A stretch of 64,000 nt of DNA from Nymphaea colorata. Lineage: Eukaryota; Streptophyta; Magnoliopsida; Nymphaeales; Nymphaeaceae. The stretch is from contig NC_045138.2 in NCBI RefSeq assembly GCF_008831285.2, positions 17,827,934 through 17,891,933 on the forward strand, given 5' to 3'. Positions 36,264 to 50,084 of the stretch are shown in pieces; position 1 is the first letter of the stretch, and every line of letters begins with the position of its first letter. A program made the translations under genes and the position numbers. The notes under the pieces were generated by a model. It had not been told where the DNA came from and did not search any database. It worked only from the letters and a program-made list of their open reading frames with translations.

Positions 36264-37045
36264 CAAATGGCAATGGGTGGCCTATTAATCTAGAAGGCAG
36301 GCGATTCGTTCCACATCATTCGGTAGGTTTTCCCTTTTCCCTCTTTTTGGTTCTTTACACGTAAAAATCAAAAGCTACGGAAGGCCCACATGTAAACTCA
36401 TGAGCGTCACAACCATTTCGTCACGACATCGTCACTAGGGCAGCCTATTATCAAAAGGTGATTCCCCATAAAAAGTTGCAAATGCTTTACAACTTTTATT
36501 TTGTCATAAAAGAAAGCACATTTGGGTGTGTGCCAGTGCACACACAAAGATAATATATATATAAAGACGGTTATAACAGACCCTTATATATTAAGTTTTG
36601 ATGAAAATTTTTTGGGTCATCCATTCCAAAGAGATCTTTAGTAGCATGATGGAGATTGAGTTATAAATATAAAAAGCAAACTCTTGTTTTTTAAGAGCCT
36701 AAAATAAAAAAGGGAAGTTCGAAACTCACTTATGTCTGCCATTTTTCTTTTCTCCTCTTCATTAAATAGTACTTCAGACTCTTGAAAATAAAAAAAAATT
36801 GCCTTATATTTTTGCAATTGAATCTCTACCACTTGATCTCCTTAAATCAAGAGCTTAGCTTTTCTACCAAATCTAGTATGTAAATGTAGTCACATGTTTC
36901 CACCCATCCACACACACACACATATATATAGTTATATATTGAATAGTCACTTGGGCTTTTCAAAGTCAGCTAGCAATTTAACTAGAACCATTTGATCCAT
37001 TATAATGGATGATTAAGAAAAAACAAAAATAAATAAATATTTTTG
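33352..37045. other. Spacer between AGO10 and the minus-strand coding unit
   Basis: AT-rich, no gene supported. It holds short (TA)n runs at about 35949-35967 and 36222-36260, and the (GT)n(GA)n repeat copy at 35357-35480. The terminus-like words ATCAAACACCACCCTC near 35147 suggest the edge of an old transposon. Confidence 0.45.
35357..35480. repeat. Dispersed (GA)n-associated repeat, copy 1
   Basis: A (GT)n(GA)n tract is followed by GGTGGTGAACCGGTCTACTC and ATACTCTTAATCTTAACTTC. The same order of words, diverged, follows a (GA)n tract at 61800-61950 (AACCGGTCCACTTAGCCTCC, then CACTCTTAATCTCAAGATC). It is a repeat family of unknown type. Confidence 0.55.
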
Positions 37046-37198
37046 TCATTTATTATTAGTTGATACCTTTTTCTCTTTGTTTTGCTCAACCATAAATGAT
37101 TGATGACTTTTGATAGCCAAAGTCATATATATATATATATATATAGAAAATGGCTCTGATTGAAAAAGTAAAGGGAAAAATAGGGAACAAATAAGGTG

Positions 37199-37236
<38 letters not shown>

Positions 37237-37711
37237 CATGCAATGGATCAATAACCATTAGAAATTGTAGTGATATAGCAGGAAAGACTGGATCTCGCAA
37301 AGTATCGGGGAACCTGTAAATGATAGAGACAAGTCCTCCCCGACATCTAGACGCTGAAATAAGTGGATTTCTGCAAAAATCATTTCCTGCAACAAATTGG
37401 AAAAATATGTAACAGTAAATAAGCTTTAATGGGTTGTGATTTAATGGCTGCCAACTTTACCAAGATGAATGCAACACTTACTGTAATCGTCTCTTGCAAC
37501 AAGGAAGAGAGGAACAGAAACTTCATCTTCTAGGAATATAGGGAAGTACTTGAAGCGCAGTTCCCTAACAGGCCATAGTAAATAGTAAACGTAGCATTTT
37601 CGTCCATCATCAGGATGCTCCAATGCTTGGAGGTTTCTCCCTGTTCAAGATTGATGAGAAAAATAAAAAGAGAAGACAGGCTAAGCATGAGAACTTACTA
37701 ATCGCGTCCAT
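37046..37711 (-). CDS. Unidentified spliced coding unit, possibly a gene fragment
   Basis: On the minus strand three segments join in phase: 37711-37699 (MDAIR, donor GTAAGT), 37640-37482 (acceptor TTGAACAG, donor GTAAGT) and 37386-37046 (acceptor TTTGTTGCAG). The product starts MDAIRRNLQALEHPDDGRKC, continues through FKYFPIFLEDEVSVPLFLVA and RNDFCRNPLISASRCRGG, and then runs from about residue 110 into low-complexity sequence from a (CT)n and a (TA)n tract. Both main exons have strong splice sites and real-protein composition, which argues for a gene or recent gene copy. Against an intact gene: the first intron would be only 58 bases, short for plants, and the C-terminus is microsatellite-derived. 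I do not recognise the family and propose no function. Confidence 0.4.
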
Positions 37712-40700
37712 GGTTCCCGTGATATAACGGTGACAAATATGTGATGAATTGTTGTCACCCCGTTACTAGAAATCGCTCTTTTGGATAACTACGCTACTCA
37801 TCTATATCTATTAATTTTGTTCCCTTTTGCTGTTTGTCTCTAGTGGGGTACTCTCTCTCTCTCTCTCTCTTTCTGTCGGTCTCTCTCTCTCTACACACAC
37901 ACATACATAAGATAAACAGAGAAGTAATTTTGCAATTTAACAAAAGTGAAGACCCAAATTTCCCATGTACAACCTATGTTGTAGGTATATCAAGAAATAA
38001 GATATTACTTAAACCAATTATGAACTATTTGATAATCCTATTTGATAGGTCAGAGGTAGTTAAGTTAGAACATTTAATTTAAGTATTTTTGAAATATATA
38101 TGGCCACTTGCGTGCTATTAGATTGTAGTGATTGAAAAATTATAGCGGTGCTCATTTATGAGTTTCATATGCAACTATTTGTCAACTCTTGATCAATTCT
38201 ATATACTAAGTTCAATATGCTGAATATGATTGGATGTCTCATAAATAAAACACATTTAAAATAGTTTTTGCAAAAACTTAACTAAGATTTACCTTTTTTA
38301 TTGGACAACTTCCTTTTGAATAGCAACTTTTGTAACCATATAATCTAGAGTTGGGTGTTTGAGATTAGTGCATATAAATGCTCAAATTTACTGTTATCGA
38401 AAAAAAAATTGATTATATATATAGAAACAACTGTGTGAGTTATCCTTTAGTTTTCTTTTCCTTTCACGAGAGCTGGTCTCTGCCCTCTTGCAAGATAAAC
38501 AAACAAAAAACGATATGAACAAATTTTGGCATGGCTAATATTTCTCCCTCTCCCTCCTCAAATAAACAAGGTTCTAATGATGCTTCATAGAACTGAAACT
38601 TGTGGATGCAGTCAAGATCTTACATATACTAAGACTGTAAATATATGATAGCAGAACATGCAGTTAAATTGAACAATATATATGTACATTAAATACCATA
38701 TACGATACGTTTATGTCTGATAGGAAATGCACGTTCCATGCATGGTCGATCCGATGAATACATAGAATAGACTCTATATTCTCTATTAAAAAAGATTTAA
38801 TGGCATGTGTTCTAGAGATAATTTCGTCCGTAGCAGCACACTGCTGGCTAATATAGCCCGAAACAATTGCATACTATTAAAAGGAATACTTTTCAATATA
38901 TGTGTATGTGAGGTCTAAGTTTTTTGGAAGGAATCGGTAATTAATTCTTTTTAACGTGTGAAGATCATTCTAAGAGCCCGTATCAGCCCGTAATGAGCTA
39001 AATTTCCAATTTCATTTAAAAACTAAATAATAAATATTCAAAAAATTCAATAAAATAAAAAGTGTCAAATTTGCAAAACCTGTATTAGCTAGCGTTGCTT
39101 GGGCATCATCAACACTGCTAAAGACGGTATATATTAACCAGTGCCATCTAGCAATAAAAAATTAGTGATAAGATGATTAACAGAGACATAGAGATAAAAA
39201 ATACACACCCTGTTAATTTCGGTTTCCAGCTAACAGAAAAACCAAGAAAAATAGCCCAAACTGGAGTTCAGGCCGGAACAGGCGCACTCCAAAATTGCAA
39301 TATCATGAATATTGAACATGGTCTGAACGCAAACATGAAGATGGAGGAAGCGGAACAAAAGGAAGAACGTGACCATGCCAATATAGTTCGGTCTATAAGA
39401 AGCTATATTTCTGGGAACAAAAAATACCACGCTTCCTCTTTTCTGATTACCATTCAACAGTTAAATACACATTTTCACAAATTAAACCACCCCAATATTG
39501 GAAACCCTAATGTTGGTAAGCATCTTATAGATAATTAAGATGAAATTTTTATCCCTAAATCAAATCAAAGAAATGTTAAAAATCATGATATCCAGTTCCA
39601 ATGACATTAGAGCTATACAAAGAAATGAGATGTAAAAGGTCATGCAGCGAATTCTATTCCTAGTTCGATGTTCATGTATAAAAAAAAAAAGGGGTGTGGG
39701 TCTTTACACGCAAGTTGAAGCACATGACGATCTAACTATCTAATACAGACCGAGAAGTAGCAAAACCATCCTGTTCACCAAAGTTGGCTGAGTACATGTG
39801 TTTTCTAGATGTAAATCACATTTATATGTGCAATAAGATCTTACCATAATCTTCGAATCTCAGCTAAAAGTAATCTAACATCTAAACCGTCCATTACTAT
39901 GGTCAACGAATCAAAGATCAAAGAAGGCTGCACAGGAACATGTAGATCTGTTCGGGCGAGCATGCACGAAAAACAAACACAAACACATTCCCCCTTCTCG
40001 AATAGTATTAAAATAATGCACGAGATGTACAGCAACAATCATGACTTCACCAAATTTAAAAGTGAGACGCGTGTGCGTTAGAAAGAGAGAAAGAGCTGCA
40101 CTTTCGGTGCAATAACCAAGACAAAAAGAGGGTTGGTTTTTCTTGGAGGCTTGTGCCAACAACAACCGCAACAGAGCATGTCAGCACCTTTGGCTTGCTT
40201 GATAATGGCGAAAACTAAAGCCCGCAGCTTCACCACCACCATGGCAAGCCATAAGCCATACGTGAAATAAGGACCACTGACTCTCTCTACCCTGATGGTC
40301 CCTCTGCGAATTCATGTCGCCTGTTCTTCCTGTACCAGGCCTTCCGTCTTATTAATCTTCCACCATCATCAATATTTCTGCATACTGCATTACTGTATTC
40401 CAGATGTCGATGTGAATTCAAAAGTTTGAACCAATTTTGTTGGTATCGACTAAATCGGCTGAATTGAATCGGACAAGTGGCAATCGATTCAATTTACTGG
40501 TCAATAAAAGAGTTTCCCACGTCATAAATTGCTCATTTGATACTACTTTCTTAGTTTTTATTATTTTCTCTATGATTCTTAGTTTTTGAGCAAGGAGATC
40601 CGCTGTATAAAGCGATTTGAGTGTTTATAGATGGGAAAATCAGATAATCTATACACACGCAAGACATATATATACATTCCCTTTTAGCTGTTACCGATTT

Positions 40701-41717
40701 TGTATAGCTATCTGAACTTACAGAAGGAATACGTTAGCAGATTCAAGAGTTCGGCGGACATACATGTAAAATATAGTATACAAAGAGGAATACCATGTAA
40801 CCTCTCTTTCTCTCTCTGGCTTTTGAAGGTGAGATCATCACCATAGTTTGAACGAAATTATTGGTGAGAGATATGAAGCGATTCACATTGGCAACAAGGA
40901 CAGGCATGCACAAATATGCAAGATCTAAGGCATGCGGTATCATTTTGTGAGGACGCCCTTAAGGCCTCGTGATATACAGATAGAAGTATGGTCCATTTGC
41001 CATTATCGTAGCGTGAAGGTGAGTCTAGCGGACCAACAAGTTAATTAACGATAGCAGGTGGTACTGTGATAATAAATCTTTCCGTGGCTTGCCTCCATAA
41101 CTAAAGTTGCAGAGACCCTCATTATAAGGTATCATGCTCTACGCATGTATGAAAGAGAAAGAGAGAGAGAGGGCGGCCATGGCCAATGTATTGTGGAGAT
41201 CTGGTTCATGCTTTCTTTTCTTACCGCTGGTCAATGCATTTTACATGCCAACAGAAAGCCACTCATAATTTTGCACCTGAACTGTATTAAACAGTGATGG
41301 ATATTAGCTTGTTTCTAGCAACAACACAAGACAAATTTGGGATGAGGTCTGTCTAAAAGTGTTGCCATTAGCTATCCTGGCTTTGCCTAAAACCTAAACC
41401 ACAAGAAACAGAACGCAATTTACAACAAAACCATGGCATGAGTTTGCTCTTCCTATTGCCTTCAGAAAGAGACAGTAAAGGAGGTTTTACACAGAAAGAG
41501 GTCGAATCAAGCTGAACGGGCTGATGAGGTGATCAGTCTTTCGAAAGAAATGGGAGGGAACAGAAAAGGATAAAGAGAAAAGAGCAAGAGAAAGAAAAGC
41601 AAATTAAATTACACTACTAGCTCTCCCTCTAACAAGGGAAAACTGTAAAAAGAATAGGCATTGTCATATGCAACTTGCACCTTTACTTCCAAAGAATTGG
41701 TCAGACAAACACACACA

Positions 41718-41748
<31 letters not shown>

Positions 41749-42253
41749 CACATATGATAGTATGTCTTGCATGCCCTTCATAGTATGTTCCGTGACAACA
41801 TATGAACATATTTCTCAGTATAAGGGATGGGAGTCGACATCGAAGCACAGGAGCTAACGAGTAATCTAGTCACACATAAATCTAATCCTTAAGAGAAACA
41901 GCAATGCTAATCTCTTGTGGGTATTTTGTCATTTTATTGAGCACTATTTACAGAAAGAGAAGGAATATCTTCTGAACGGATGAGGATAAAACTCTCATAG
42001 AATTTTCCGCAAAAAGTTATTGCAAGGAGAATCACACATGACCCATGAAATCAATCACCAAATAATTGAAACATGATAATGAAACAAAGATTGGTATGAC
42101 ATATCTCACCAGATGCAGTAAATCTATTAGGCCAAAAATGGTATTTCAATGATGGTAGGTGAGAGATGCTCGTAGAAAGGGTAAGAGATGGGAATACCTT
42201 GGGAACTCTGAGTATTGGAGGCCTCGGATTGACAACACTTCAAAGAAATCGTG
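37712..42253. other. Spacer, no gene recognised
   Basis: AT-rich spacer with (CT)n at about 37853-37872 and an (AC)n(AG)n tract at 41706-41748. The longest open stretch, 39173-39538, is 121 codons of lysine- and asparagine-rich sequence without family resemblance; I do not call it a gene. Confidence 0.4.
41706..41748. repeat. Compound (AC)n(AG)n microsatellite
   Basis: About thirteen AC units pass into about seven AG units. Confidence 0.9.
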
Positions 42254-42364
42254 CAGATATTAGCGGATGAAACTGCAGCATGATCTGTTCTACCGGGCAG
42301 AGAGATAGAGAAAGAGAGAGAGAGAGAGTCAGATCATGCTGGCAGCTTCAACCCCTAAATCTTC
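42254..42364 (-). ncRNA. MIR167: MIR167 precursor, locus 1
   Basis: miR167 directs cleavage of ARF6/ARF8-type auxin response factor mRNAs. On the minus strand, 42350-42329 contains TGAAGCTGCCAGCATGATCT followed by GA, the conserved miR167 sequence. The 3' arm, 42286-42266, reads AGATCATGCTGCAGTTTCAT then C. It pairs with the mature sequence throughout except one bulged C and one G:U pair. The stem continues about nine pairs beyond the duplex (GATTTAGGGG against the complement of CCGCTAATATC). The roughly 42-base loop is a CT tract. The miRNA is on the 5' arm, as in known MIR167 genes. Confidence 0.93.
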
Positions 42365-42550
42365 ACCTCAGCAGGCATCATCAGGAATAGGCCGCCGCCA
42401 TCACCGTTTCTGTGCACCACCCAGCATCTCTAACGAAACAATAAGGCCCTAGAGAGATAGAGAGAGACGGAGAGAAGAGGTAGGGTTTTGTTTTTTTTTT
42501 TGTTCTTCTCCTTGCCTTGGATGGTGTTCCTTGGAGACTCGCTTTGATGG

Positions 42551-42560
42551 GAATAAATAG
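42551..42560 (-). promoter_or_regulatory. Possible TATA-like element for MIR167 locus 1
   Basis: The minus strand reads CTATTTATTC about 190 bases before the hairpin, within a C/T-rich leader-like context. It is not a perfect TATA consensus; the role is inferred from position. Confidence 0.35.
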
Positions 42561-42564
42561 GAGG

Positions 42565-44013
42565 ACAGCCACGAGTTTAGGGAAAAAAAAAAATTAGAGA
42601 GAGAAATCTACAGAGAGAGAGCCCACAAACCAGACCAACATGGTGGTCCCAAAAAGCCGACCAAGAGGAAAGGGATTGAATAATATGCATGTCGATGCCA
42701 CTAGGCATGCAGGGCTAGCGTGACTTCCTGAAATTACCATCTCTTTCTCTCTCTAACCTCTCTCCAGAAAGATGAACGGATGGAGACGCCTGCAGATCCT
42801 GTAACTCTCGAAAACGACCAAAAAGGATGTTTAAAACAATCGCCCTTCTGCAGGGGACCATCTTGAGAGCACGATAATTGAAAAAATAAAGGGGGAGAAA
42901 CAGAAAAGGAGAGAACGAAAAAGAAAGAAGGAAATTGAGAACATCTTGACACCTAACTGTACATGTGACCCTCCACAGCAGAGACAGAGAGAGAGAGAGA
43001 GAGAGAAAGATTTACATCTCATTGAACTTCACATGAATCCATTCCTTTTGGGCACTGCTCCTCTGCTTAGATAGGACAATTTCTTTTGCTAACAGAATGT
43101 CCTCAACGTGCAGTCAAGTGTTGTTATCATGTAAACTTTACTCTCTCTCTTCTTTTTTTAAACGATAACCCATATCTATTACAAAGATGCACCACCAACT
43201 TGATAGATAAGTTGATACAGCTCTTAGATCTTGACGTGAGCAAGAGATTGAAAGTTCTACGACCGACTCCATAGCTAAGGTCATTCAGCTGCTGTTGTCG
43301 TACATGAGAACAATCTCCTTCACCAGTGTAATCTAACAATCCAAAGCTGCAAAACTCATAATTTTGAATGCATTGGCACCCACTTGGATATATATATATT
43401 GCAACTGTTGGACATTAATTAATGGTTGGGAGATGTGTTCTCTAGGGTTTTCATGGTGAGAACTGTGTGCTGGTTATCCATAGGCTGTTTCCGAAACCGG
43501 ATCGGATCAGATCCGAATCTTAACTTATAAACCTGGAGCCGGCATCCTCTCTGAAAGGAAAAGTCGAATGGAGTTGGATCGCGACTCGCATCGGGATTAG
43601 ACCCACGTGATGATGGGCGCGTTCTCAATTTCTTGGCGTTAGCTTTGGAGCCAAGCAAATTTTGGACCTTTTTGAGATCCAGATCCAGATCCATTCTGAA
43701 CGGGTCGGCATGAGGAGTTCCAACTTCCGGACCAGGTCCGAACCATTTGTGGTCCTAAATCCAGGGACCACTAATTTCTTTTCATTTGTTGTCATGACTT
43801 TTATTTATTTAAAATCCCCAAGACGACTTCCCTTTCAAAACAATGTGATCCAATCTCCTCACTTTCAATGTAACGGTTTCCCACGTACCATTTAAAAAGG
43901 AAAGATCCAATTAATTTAACGTCTTCTTTCGTCATTACTAAGCAATTTGACAATTTAATTGGACATTAATTACTCACTGTTTAATTAACCCTTCTGATGC
44001 AATTGAGGATATA

Positions 44014-44070
<57 letters not shown>

Positions 44071-44494
44071 AAAATCTCATATGACGACCTTTAGGTTAAC
44101 TTTTAGAATAGTACCAAAATTTTTGGCATAATCAACAGAAGTACCCAGAAGTTTGGAAATTCTGAAAGCACATTTTTGGAATTAGACATAACCTAGTTTG
44201 TGCGTCCCAGTCCGAATACCAAAGGAATAAGAATGGGACAGGTTATACTTGATCTGATAGTTTGTTCTTTCAATTCTTTTCCTTTTCAATAATTTGTTTT
44301 CTTAGCCCTTAGAATGCATAATTATAGTTCCTAAACATGAATTGGAAAGGTCATACATGATCTGATAGTTTCTTCTTCTTGAGTGAGCGGAGAAGACCTA
44401 CTATTGCTCAGCAAAAGACTAAAACTTCCATCCAACCCATTGTCCTCTTAATGTACATGACATGCTTTCGGAGCATTTGGGGTGCAGTTTCTGC
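42565..44494. other. Spacer upstream of MIR167 locus 1
   Basis: The first few hundred bases, with many GA tracts on the plus strand (CT on the minus), probably hold the MIR167 promoter. 43490-43700 has GGATC-rich words of the repeat family at 994-1420. A (TA)n run of about 50 bases is at 44018-44068. No gene is seen. Confidence 0.4.
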
Positions 44495-44610
44495 TATGCT
44501 TCAACTTGTGCTTCAGTGATTTTTCTTTTATAACACAAGAAGTTGATGTTCCTCTGACACTCAAAATAGAGACTGACCACTAACCAGCTCCCACCCCAAG
44601 CTAAACTGTT
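44495..44610. repeat. Dispersed repeat family, copy 2 of 3
   Basis: GCTTCAACTTGTGCTTCAGT, then AAGAAGTTGATGTTCC, ACTCAAAATAGAGACTGACC and CCAGCTCCCACCCC follow in the same order as in the copies at 32915-33026 and 50085-50210. Confidence 0.5.
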
Positions 44611-47256
44611 GCGCCAACCCCTTGAAGGACTGTAGTTTCTTTTTCAATTCAATTTCTTTTAAATTATTTGTTTTTTAGCCCTTACAATGCATAACTATGG
44701 TTCCTATCAATTACCCATCATGACCAATTTTAGATTAACTTCATATGAGAAATATGTGAACACTGGTTAACTTTTGATTATTATAAACAATTTCAAAATA
44801 GCTTTGAAGGCCAGAAACCTAATTAACTAGCTAATGATATGCCCTATATACAGTGTAAGTTCAAATTCAAACATTAATAGGCTAAAGTGTTTTTTTGCTA
44901 GCAATAATACAGTCTAAGCTCTCTTAAAAAAAACATAAAGTTGTGGCCCAACTTTGAATAATGCCTAAAACATAGGCACCATCTTGGAATTTACCTCTTA
45001 TATATATATATTAAGTCAAAAGTGAGACTCTCAGCCACATCTATTTGGAACCTTTTTGTCACATCTAATTGGAACCTTTTTGTCACAGGAGGTCTGATTT
45101 TGCTTTACAAGGCGTCCCCACATCAAAATAAAAAATAAATCATACTTTTGGATCATGGGTTGTCCTTTTTTCAGCTAAGAGTTTTGTTAATATTCGATCA
45201 TTTGATCCTTGTGTAGCCACATAGTCACTCTGTTTTTTTTTAAAAAAAGAAAGACTTCTCTTGTTCCCATTAAGACAGAGATGCTATTACTTTATTGCAA
45301 GCCCTTTTGTCCACTTACTGAAATCACTTCCCCATTCCTCTCGTTTCAAGGCTGTAAACAAACCCAAATAATTCAAATAATCTTTCTAAGATTCGTTCAC
45401 ACCAATGTGCCAATTTAATATAGCTCACTAGCCTATGCTTCTCGTCTCCTTTGTAGGGCAAAGGATTTTGCATAGGCAGAGTACTTAATTCCTCTTCTCC
45501 CTTTTTAAAATTTTGAGTTGCTGTTAGCTACCAATTGATTTCTGTCAATCATAAACTCTCTCTGACTTGTGATAAAAAATAAGCTTTAATAGAGTTATTA
45601 GACAAAGCAGAGCTTTTCTTTTGGAATCCAATTGGAGAAGCTTAGTTTTTGGGAAATAAAAATTTGGGTCAACCTTTGATATCTTTAGCAAGAGAACATA
45701 TTCAATAGATAGGGTATAATGGGCACTCAACATCTCTCTCTCTCTCTCTCTCTCCCCTTCTCCCTCTCCCTTCATGTACACTTCTGGGGTGAGGTAAAGG
45801 AGTATTTTGTTGTACTACTTATTTCATACTTCCTACTTTCGACTTGTTTGCAGAGTTCAAGACTGTTTGGAGGCTTCGTGGAGGGGATATTGTACCTTCA
45901 CTTCACTTGGTATAAGCTTTACTTGCTTATGATATAAGTCACATGGGTACGGGTGCAGTTCAGATACATGTACGAACATGACAACTATAGAAAAAAGTAG
46001 GTACTTTTGTATGATAAGAATATATATATTTATATATACAAAATCATATAAAATCAAAATGAAAGCAGCATTTAAATAAACAAGTGATTTAAATAAAAGC
46101 ATTACATGTTAATGAGCAATAAATCCAAAAACATAATGAAAGCTGGCTTAGAAAAAATTAAAACACGTAAAATCAAGCAGTTTGGGTCAGTTTTGATCTA
46201 AATAGTACCCAAGTGTGTCCAAGTATCCATTTTGGGTATGGGTGTGGCGACACGGGTACATGGACCTTATTGAAGTATCCATATGATTTAGCATATGATA
46301 TAAAAGCATAGGGCTCGTGGTAATTAATTTACAATGTGAGACTTATGCATCTGTTAGCCGAACCAGCTACATTATGTCTCTCAGGGTAAGACACACATAT
46401 ACTCACACATAAACTTTCAGAAGATTAATAAAAGCGACAATAAATTTAAACTTACCTAGGGTGCGAGACTACTCTAAGTGGGCTTGCACCCATTGTCTGC
46501 ATTGAGTAACAGACCCACAATCCCCCACCCACAATTGTCTGCATTGAGTGACTGACAGACCATGGTTTGATCTGGCTTTATAAGCACACTGATTGGCACA
46601 TAGAATTTGATCATGCAATGTCTAGAGAAGCATATAAACAGTCAATCATGCTTCATACCTAACCATCCATGTGAGTGGACCCCTAGATCCACCAGGCAAT
46701 TAGTATATTGAAATTCTTGGGCCCATGAACATGAGAAGCAGTGGCAGAGTTAGAAATTTTGTCGAGAGAGTTATAAAAATGTAATTTTGTTGTTGAAGCA
46801 AACATTGGTATATAAATATATGAATTGGCAAGAAGGTTTATTAAAGATTAGAGAGGGCATATGCATTCTAAGCTAGTATATGGATCTGCCATTAGTTTAT
46901 TGGAAGATAAAGCCATACTTAAGTTTTGGTTCAACACATAGAATCTTATATGTGATTCTTTTGAATCATCCCATTGTGTGGTTTTGTGAAGGAAAGAATT
47001 AGAACAGGCAGTAATTCATCATCATCATTAACTATTATTAGAACCAACATTGAGATATTCCAATTGGTTGAAGCTAAACACAAGCAAGATGAGTGCAATA
47101 AGACATGCTAACAAGGTGTCCTCCACCTGATTAGGGAGTTCATAGATCCTAGTTTACCCTGATTGAGAAAACAAAAGCATTGTTATAGCAGCTTCTATAA
47201 ACCAATTGCATCAAAACCATCATCTAAATTGAATTGATTCAACGATTCAGCCGAAC

Positions 47257-47291
<35 letters not shown>

Positions 47292-50084
47292 CACTTATAT
47301 GTTAAAATATGTGAATTAATACTAAATGACGAGCGAGCGTGGCTCATAACTTTTTTCTCTTATTCTTATCTTAACTGCCAATGCCTGAACTTTAAAGTCC
47401 ACCTAAACATCGGCCCACTTGAGAACTGGCTTTGAATTATCATCAACTTGCAGTGCAGAATGAAACAACCAAGATGAAAAGACATGGGAAATTGCCCGAT
47501 GTGGACAAGACAAGTGTTTTCATTGGCTTTTCCATGCATTGCTGATATGACACCCACCAATCAAGAAGCGTGTGGACATGGTGGCGTTTCATCTTCTCGA
47601 AGTCATCTGCAACCGCATTCCTGTGAGACGAGAGAATGTCTTACCCAAGTTTAGTAGAGTTAGTTATCAGTAGGCCTTAGTTGCAATCCCTCTTCTTTCA
47701 GTGGCTCGGTTCTTGTCCTATGACTACACGCAATTTGGTGCATCAAATTATAGATCGATCATATATGCTACTTTCTACTTAGAAAGAGAATGATTTCATT
47801 GATGGGACAATCTCTTTCTTTGCATGGCACACCCTAATCGTATTGGAAAGATAGATGAATGTTATTCGAGAAATAGTGAAAATGAAACCCCACCTTGAAT
47901 TTTTCCTTAATTTATTAACTTCATCAGCCTAAACTGACCACAAATGTGTTACATATGGATCACAGTCCTGGTTGGGTATATTTTGCCCCTTAGAGGGCAG
48001 GCATTTGATGAGAAACATATTATTTTCTTAGAACACATGTTTCAAAAACATAATGTTCTTGTTCTAGATGACCGCTTCTGAAAATATGCCCACGATGTTA
48101 CTGCTAGGAGATAAGAACATTCATATTCAGACCATCCTATGCATATGTGTTCTAAAAACACAAAGTTTTTCTTATTAAATACTCTTTTAAAAGATGAGAC
48201 TATATAAAACATTATCTCGAAGACATGATACTACAAAAAATCATGCTCATATTGTTGCTAGATACCAAACGATGCTTATATTTATCAGTTTCATCTTGTC
48301 CATATGCCTTATTCAACCAGTGTCTTGTCAGACTGCCTTTTCAACGAGAGATTTCTGATATGTTGATCAATTAAAGCCGGGAGGATATGTGCCCTTCATT
48401 TAACTTTTCCAAACTTCTTGCAAAAACATAGTTATTTACATATTAATGCCTCTCTCAACTGTAAATATACACATTCATGCCACCTCTCACCAAATTTTTT
48501 TTTGACGCTGCTGATAAGAAGAGACATGACATGTAAGTCTGCTGGAGGTGCCGGAATTTGGCAGCAATCAGTGGATGTGGTTAGCTCACAAGCAAGCTTA
48601 GTCTTTAAGCTGGTGGTTGTGGATTGTGGCCATAGCTGTTTGGTGGGTGAGGAACAAAAGGTACGTGAAACTTCTTTTCATGAAAATTTTATGCTAAAGT
48701 TTGTTCATTTCTTTATCTTTTTCTCCCTTGTCTCGCCGATCTTAGCATTTCATGACACCTGCATGTCCATTTACTTCGAGTTTTCTGTTCTTAATACGAG
48801 CCTCAATAATGCAATGGAAGTTAAACAACAGCCACCGTGGGAAAAAGATTGATGCTTTTTATTCAGGAACATCTCACAGCTCTCGATGACAACAGTTTGG
48901 TAGCCAGCTTAATTTAATTTGTCAATTTTGTTTTTTAATTATTACGTTGTTAATCAAAAGGGCAGATATTAGAAAAAAAAAAATCAAAATAATGGGGTGC
49001 AAGATATTAGAATTCATGTTCCTGAAACACATAGCCCATGAACTCTTTGATATTGTTTCAGGAAACATGGTATAATTGTGAAGATTGTTTCAACATTCAG
49101 AAATCAAACGCTAGTCATAATCACAAAATATTTCTTACATCTAAAACATTGAATTCTTGCAATATCATTCGTTATATGAACATGTATTCCAGCTAAACAA
49201 TGTTCTTATAAATTTGCCTCCTACAACTAGAATGCCCCAAGGACCAGATGATCGCAAAAGTTGGACATGAGAAAAGACCAGTAGAGTAGCTACATAGAGG
49301 CTGGCGTGGGCAGCTGCCCACACCAGCAACAAAATTTTTATTTATTTTTATATATTTTTACATAGATTTTTTACAATTATTTACTTATTTATATATGTCG
49401 TGCCCCTTAAAAAATGACTAATAAAAAAAAAATCTGGCTCTGCCTACCCAATTTCCAACCAACAGAATGGATTCAAAGTTATGGAAATGAAAATTCTTTA
49501 AATATTAGGACTACATTTTCTGGAACTTGGGTTACTGAACTAATCACTGGCGACACCAAATGTGGTCCATGCCTTAGCTGGTGCTAGCTGGGGACCAAAT
49601 CCATATCCGGTCCAAGATTTGAAAATGGCCCTTTAATTTTCTCATTGACCAGCCTTTATTTAAATTAAAAAATAAAAATAAAATAAACACTGGAGTGGAG
49701 GGGAGTCATTTTTTATTAGAAAAAAACTTTAGTAAATGATAAAAAGTAATGGCATCTGAGGATGAAACACTGGATCCCCCTTCAGGCATGAAGCATATCC
49801 TCTTGGCCAAGGGAAGAATTCTTCCTTCACCATCGCTTCATATTGGTAAAAACTCTTAATGGTCTCTTTTGTTTATGGAAGAGAATCTGACTAGCCCTAG
49901 TGGGCGCATAATGGATGAGGCCCCTGTGATTAGTAGCTGCATTCGAACTCCATTTACGCTAGCTTTCTGTTTTGGGTGAGCAGAAAGAGTATTTCATACT
50001 AATGACTAAGAAGAGAGACAAAGCCCACACCATTTCTCATGTCCCTCCAGGGAAACAAGCCTACTCTTCGGATTACACATCCGT
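44611..50084. other. Spacer, no gene recognised
   Basis: AT-rich spacer. 45036-45083 is a 24-bp unit repeated twice (CACATCTA-TTGGAACCTTTTTGT). 45930-46260 has ACACGGGTAC-like words that may be a decayed relative of the hAT-type MITEs. 47257-47293 is an (AT)n(AC)n tract. 49290-49450 (GGCTGGCGTGGGCAGCTGCC ... TCTGGCTCTGCCTACCC) resembles an LTR- or hAT-derived remnant. The 144-codon frame at 48418-48852 has no family resemblance. Confidence 0.4.

Noticed and set aside
39173-39538. 121-codon open frame, Lys/Asn/Ile-rich
   Set aside because: AT-rich composition explains it; no homology recognised and no codon bias.
48418-48852. 144-codon open frame
   Set aside because: Begins without a normal ATG, has low-complexity Phe/Leu stretches and no family resemblance.
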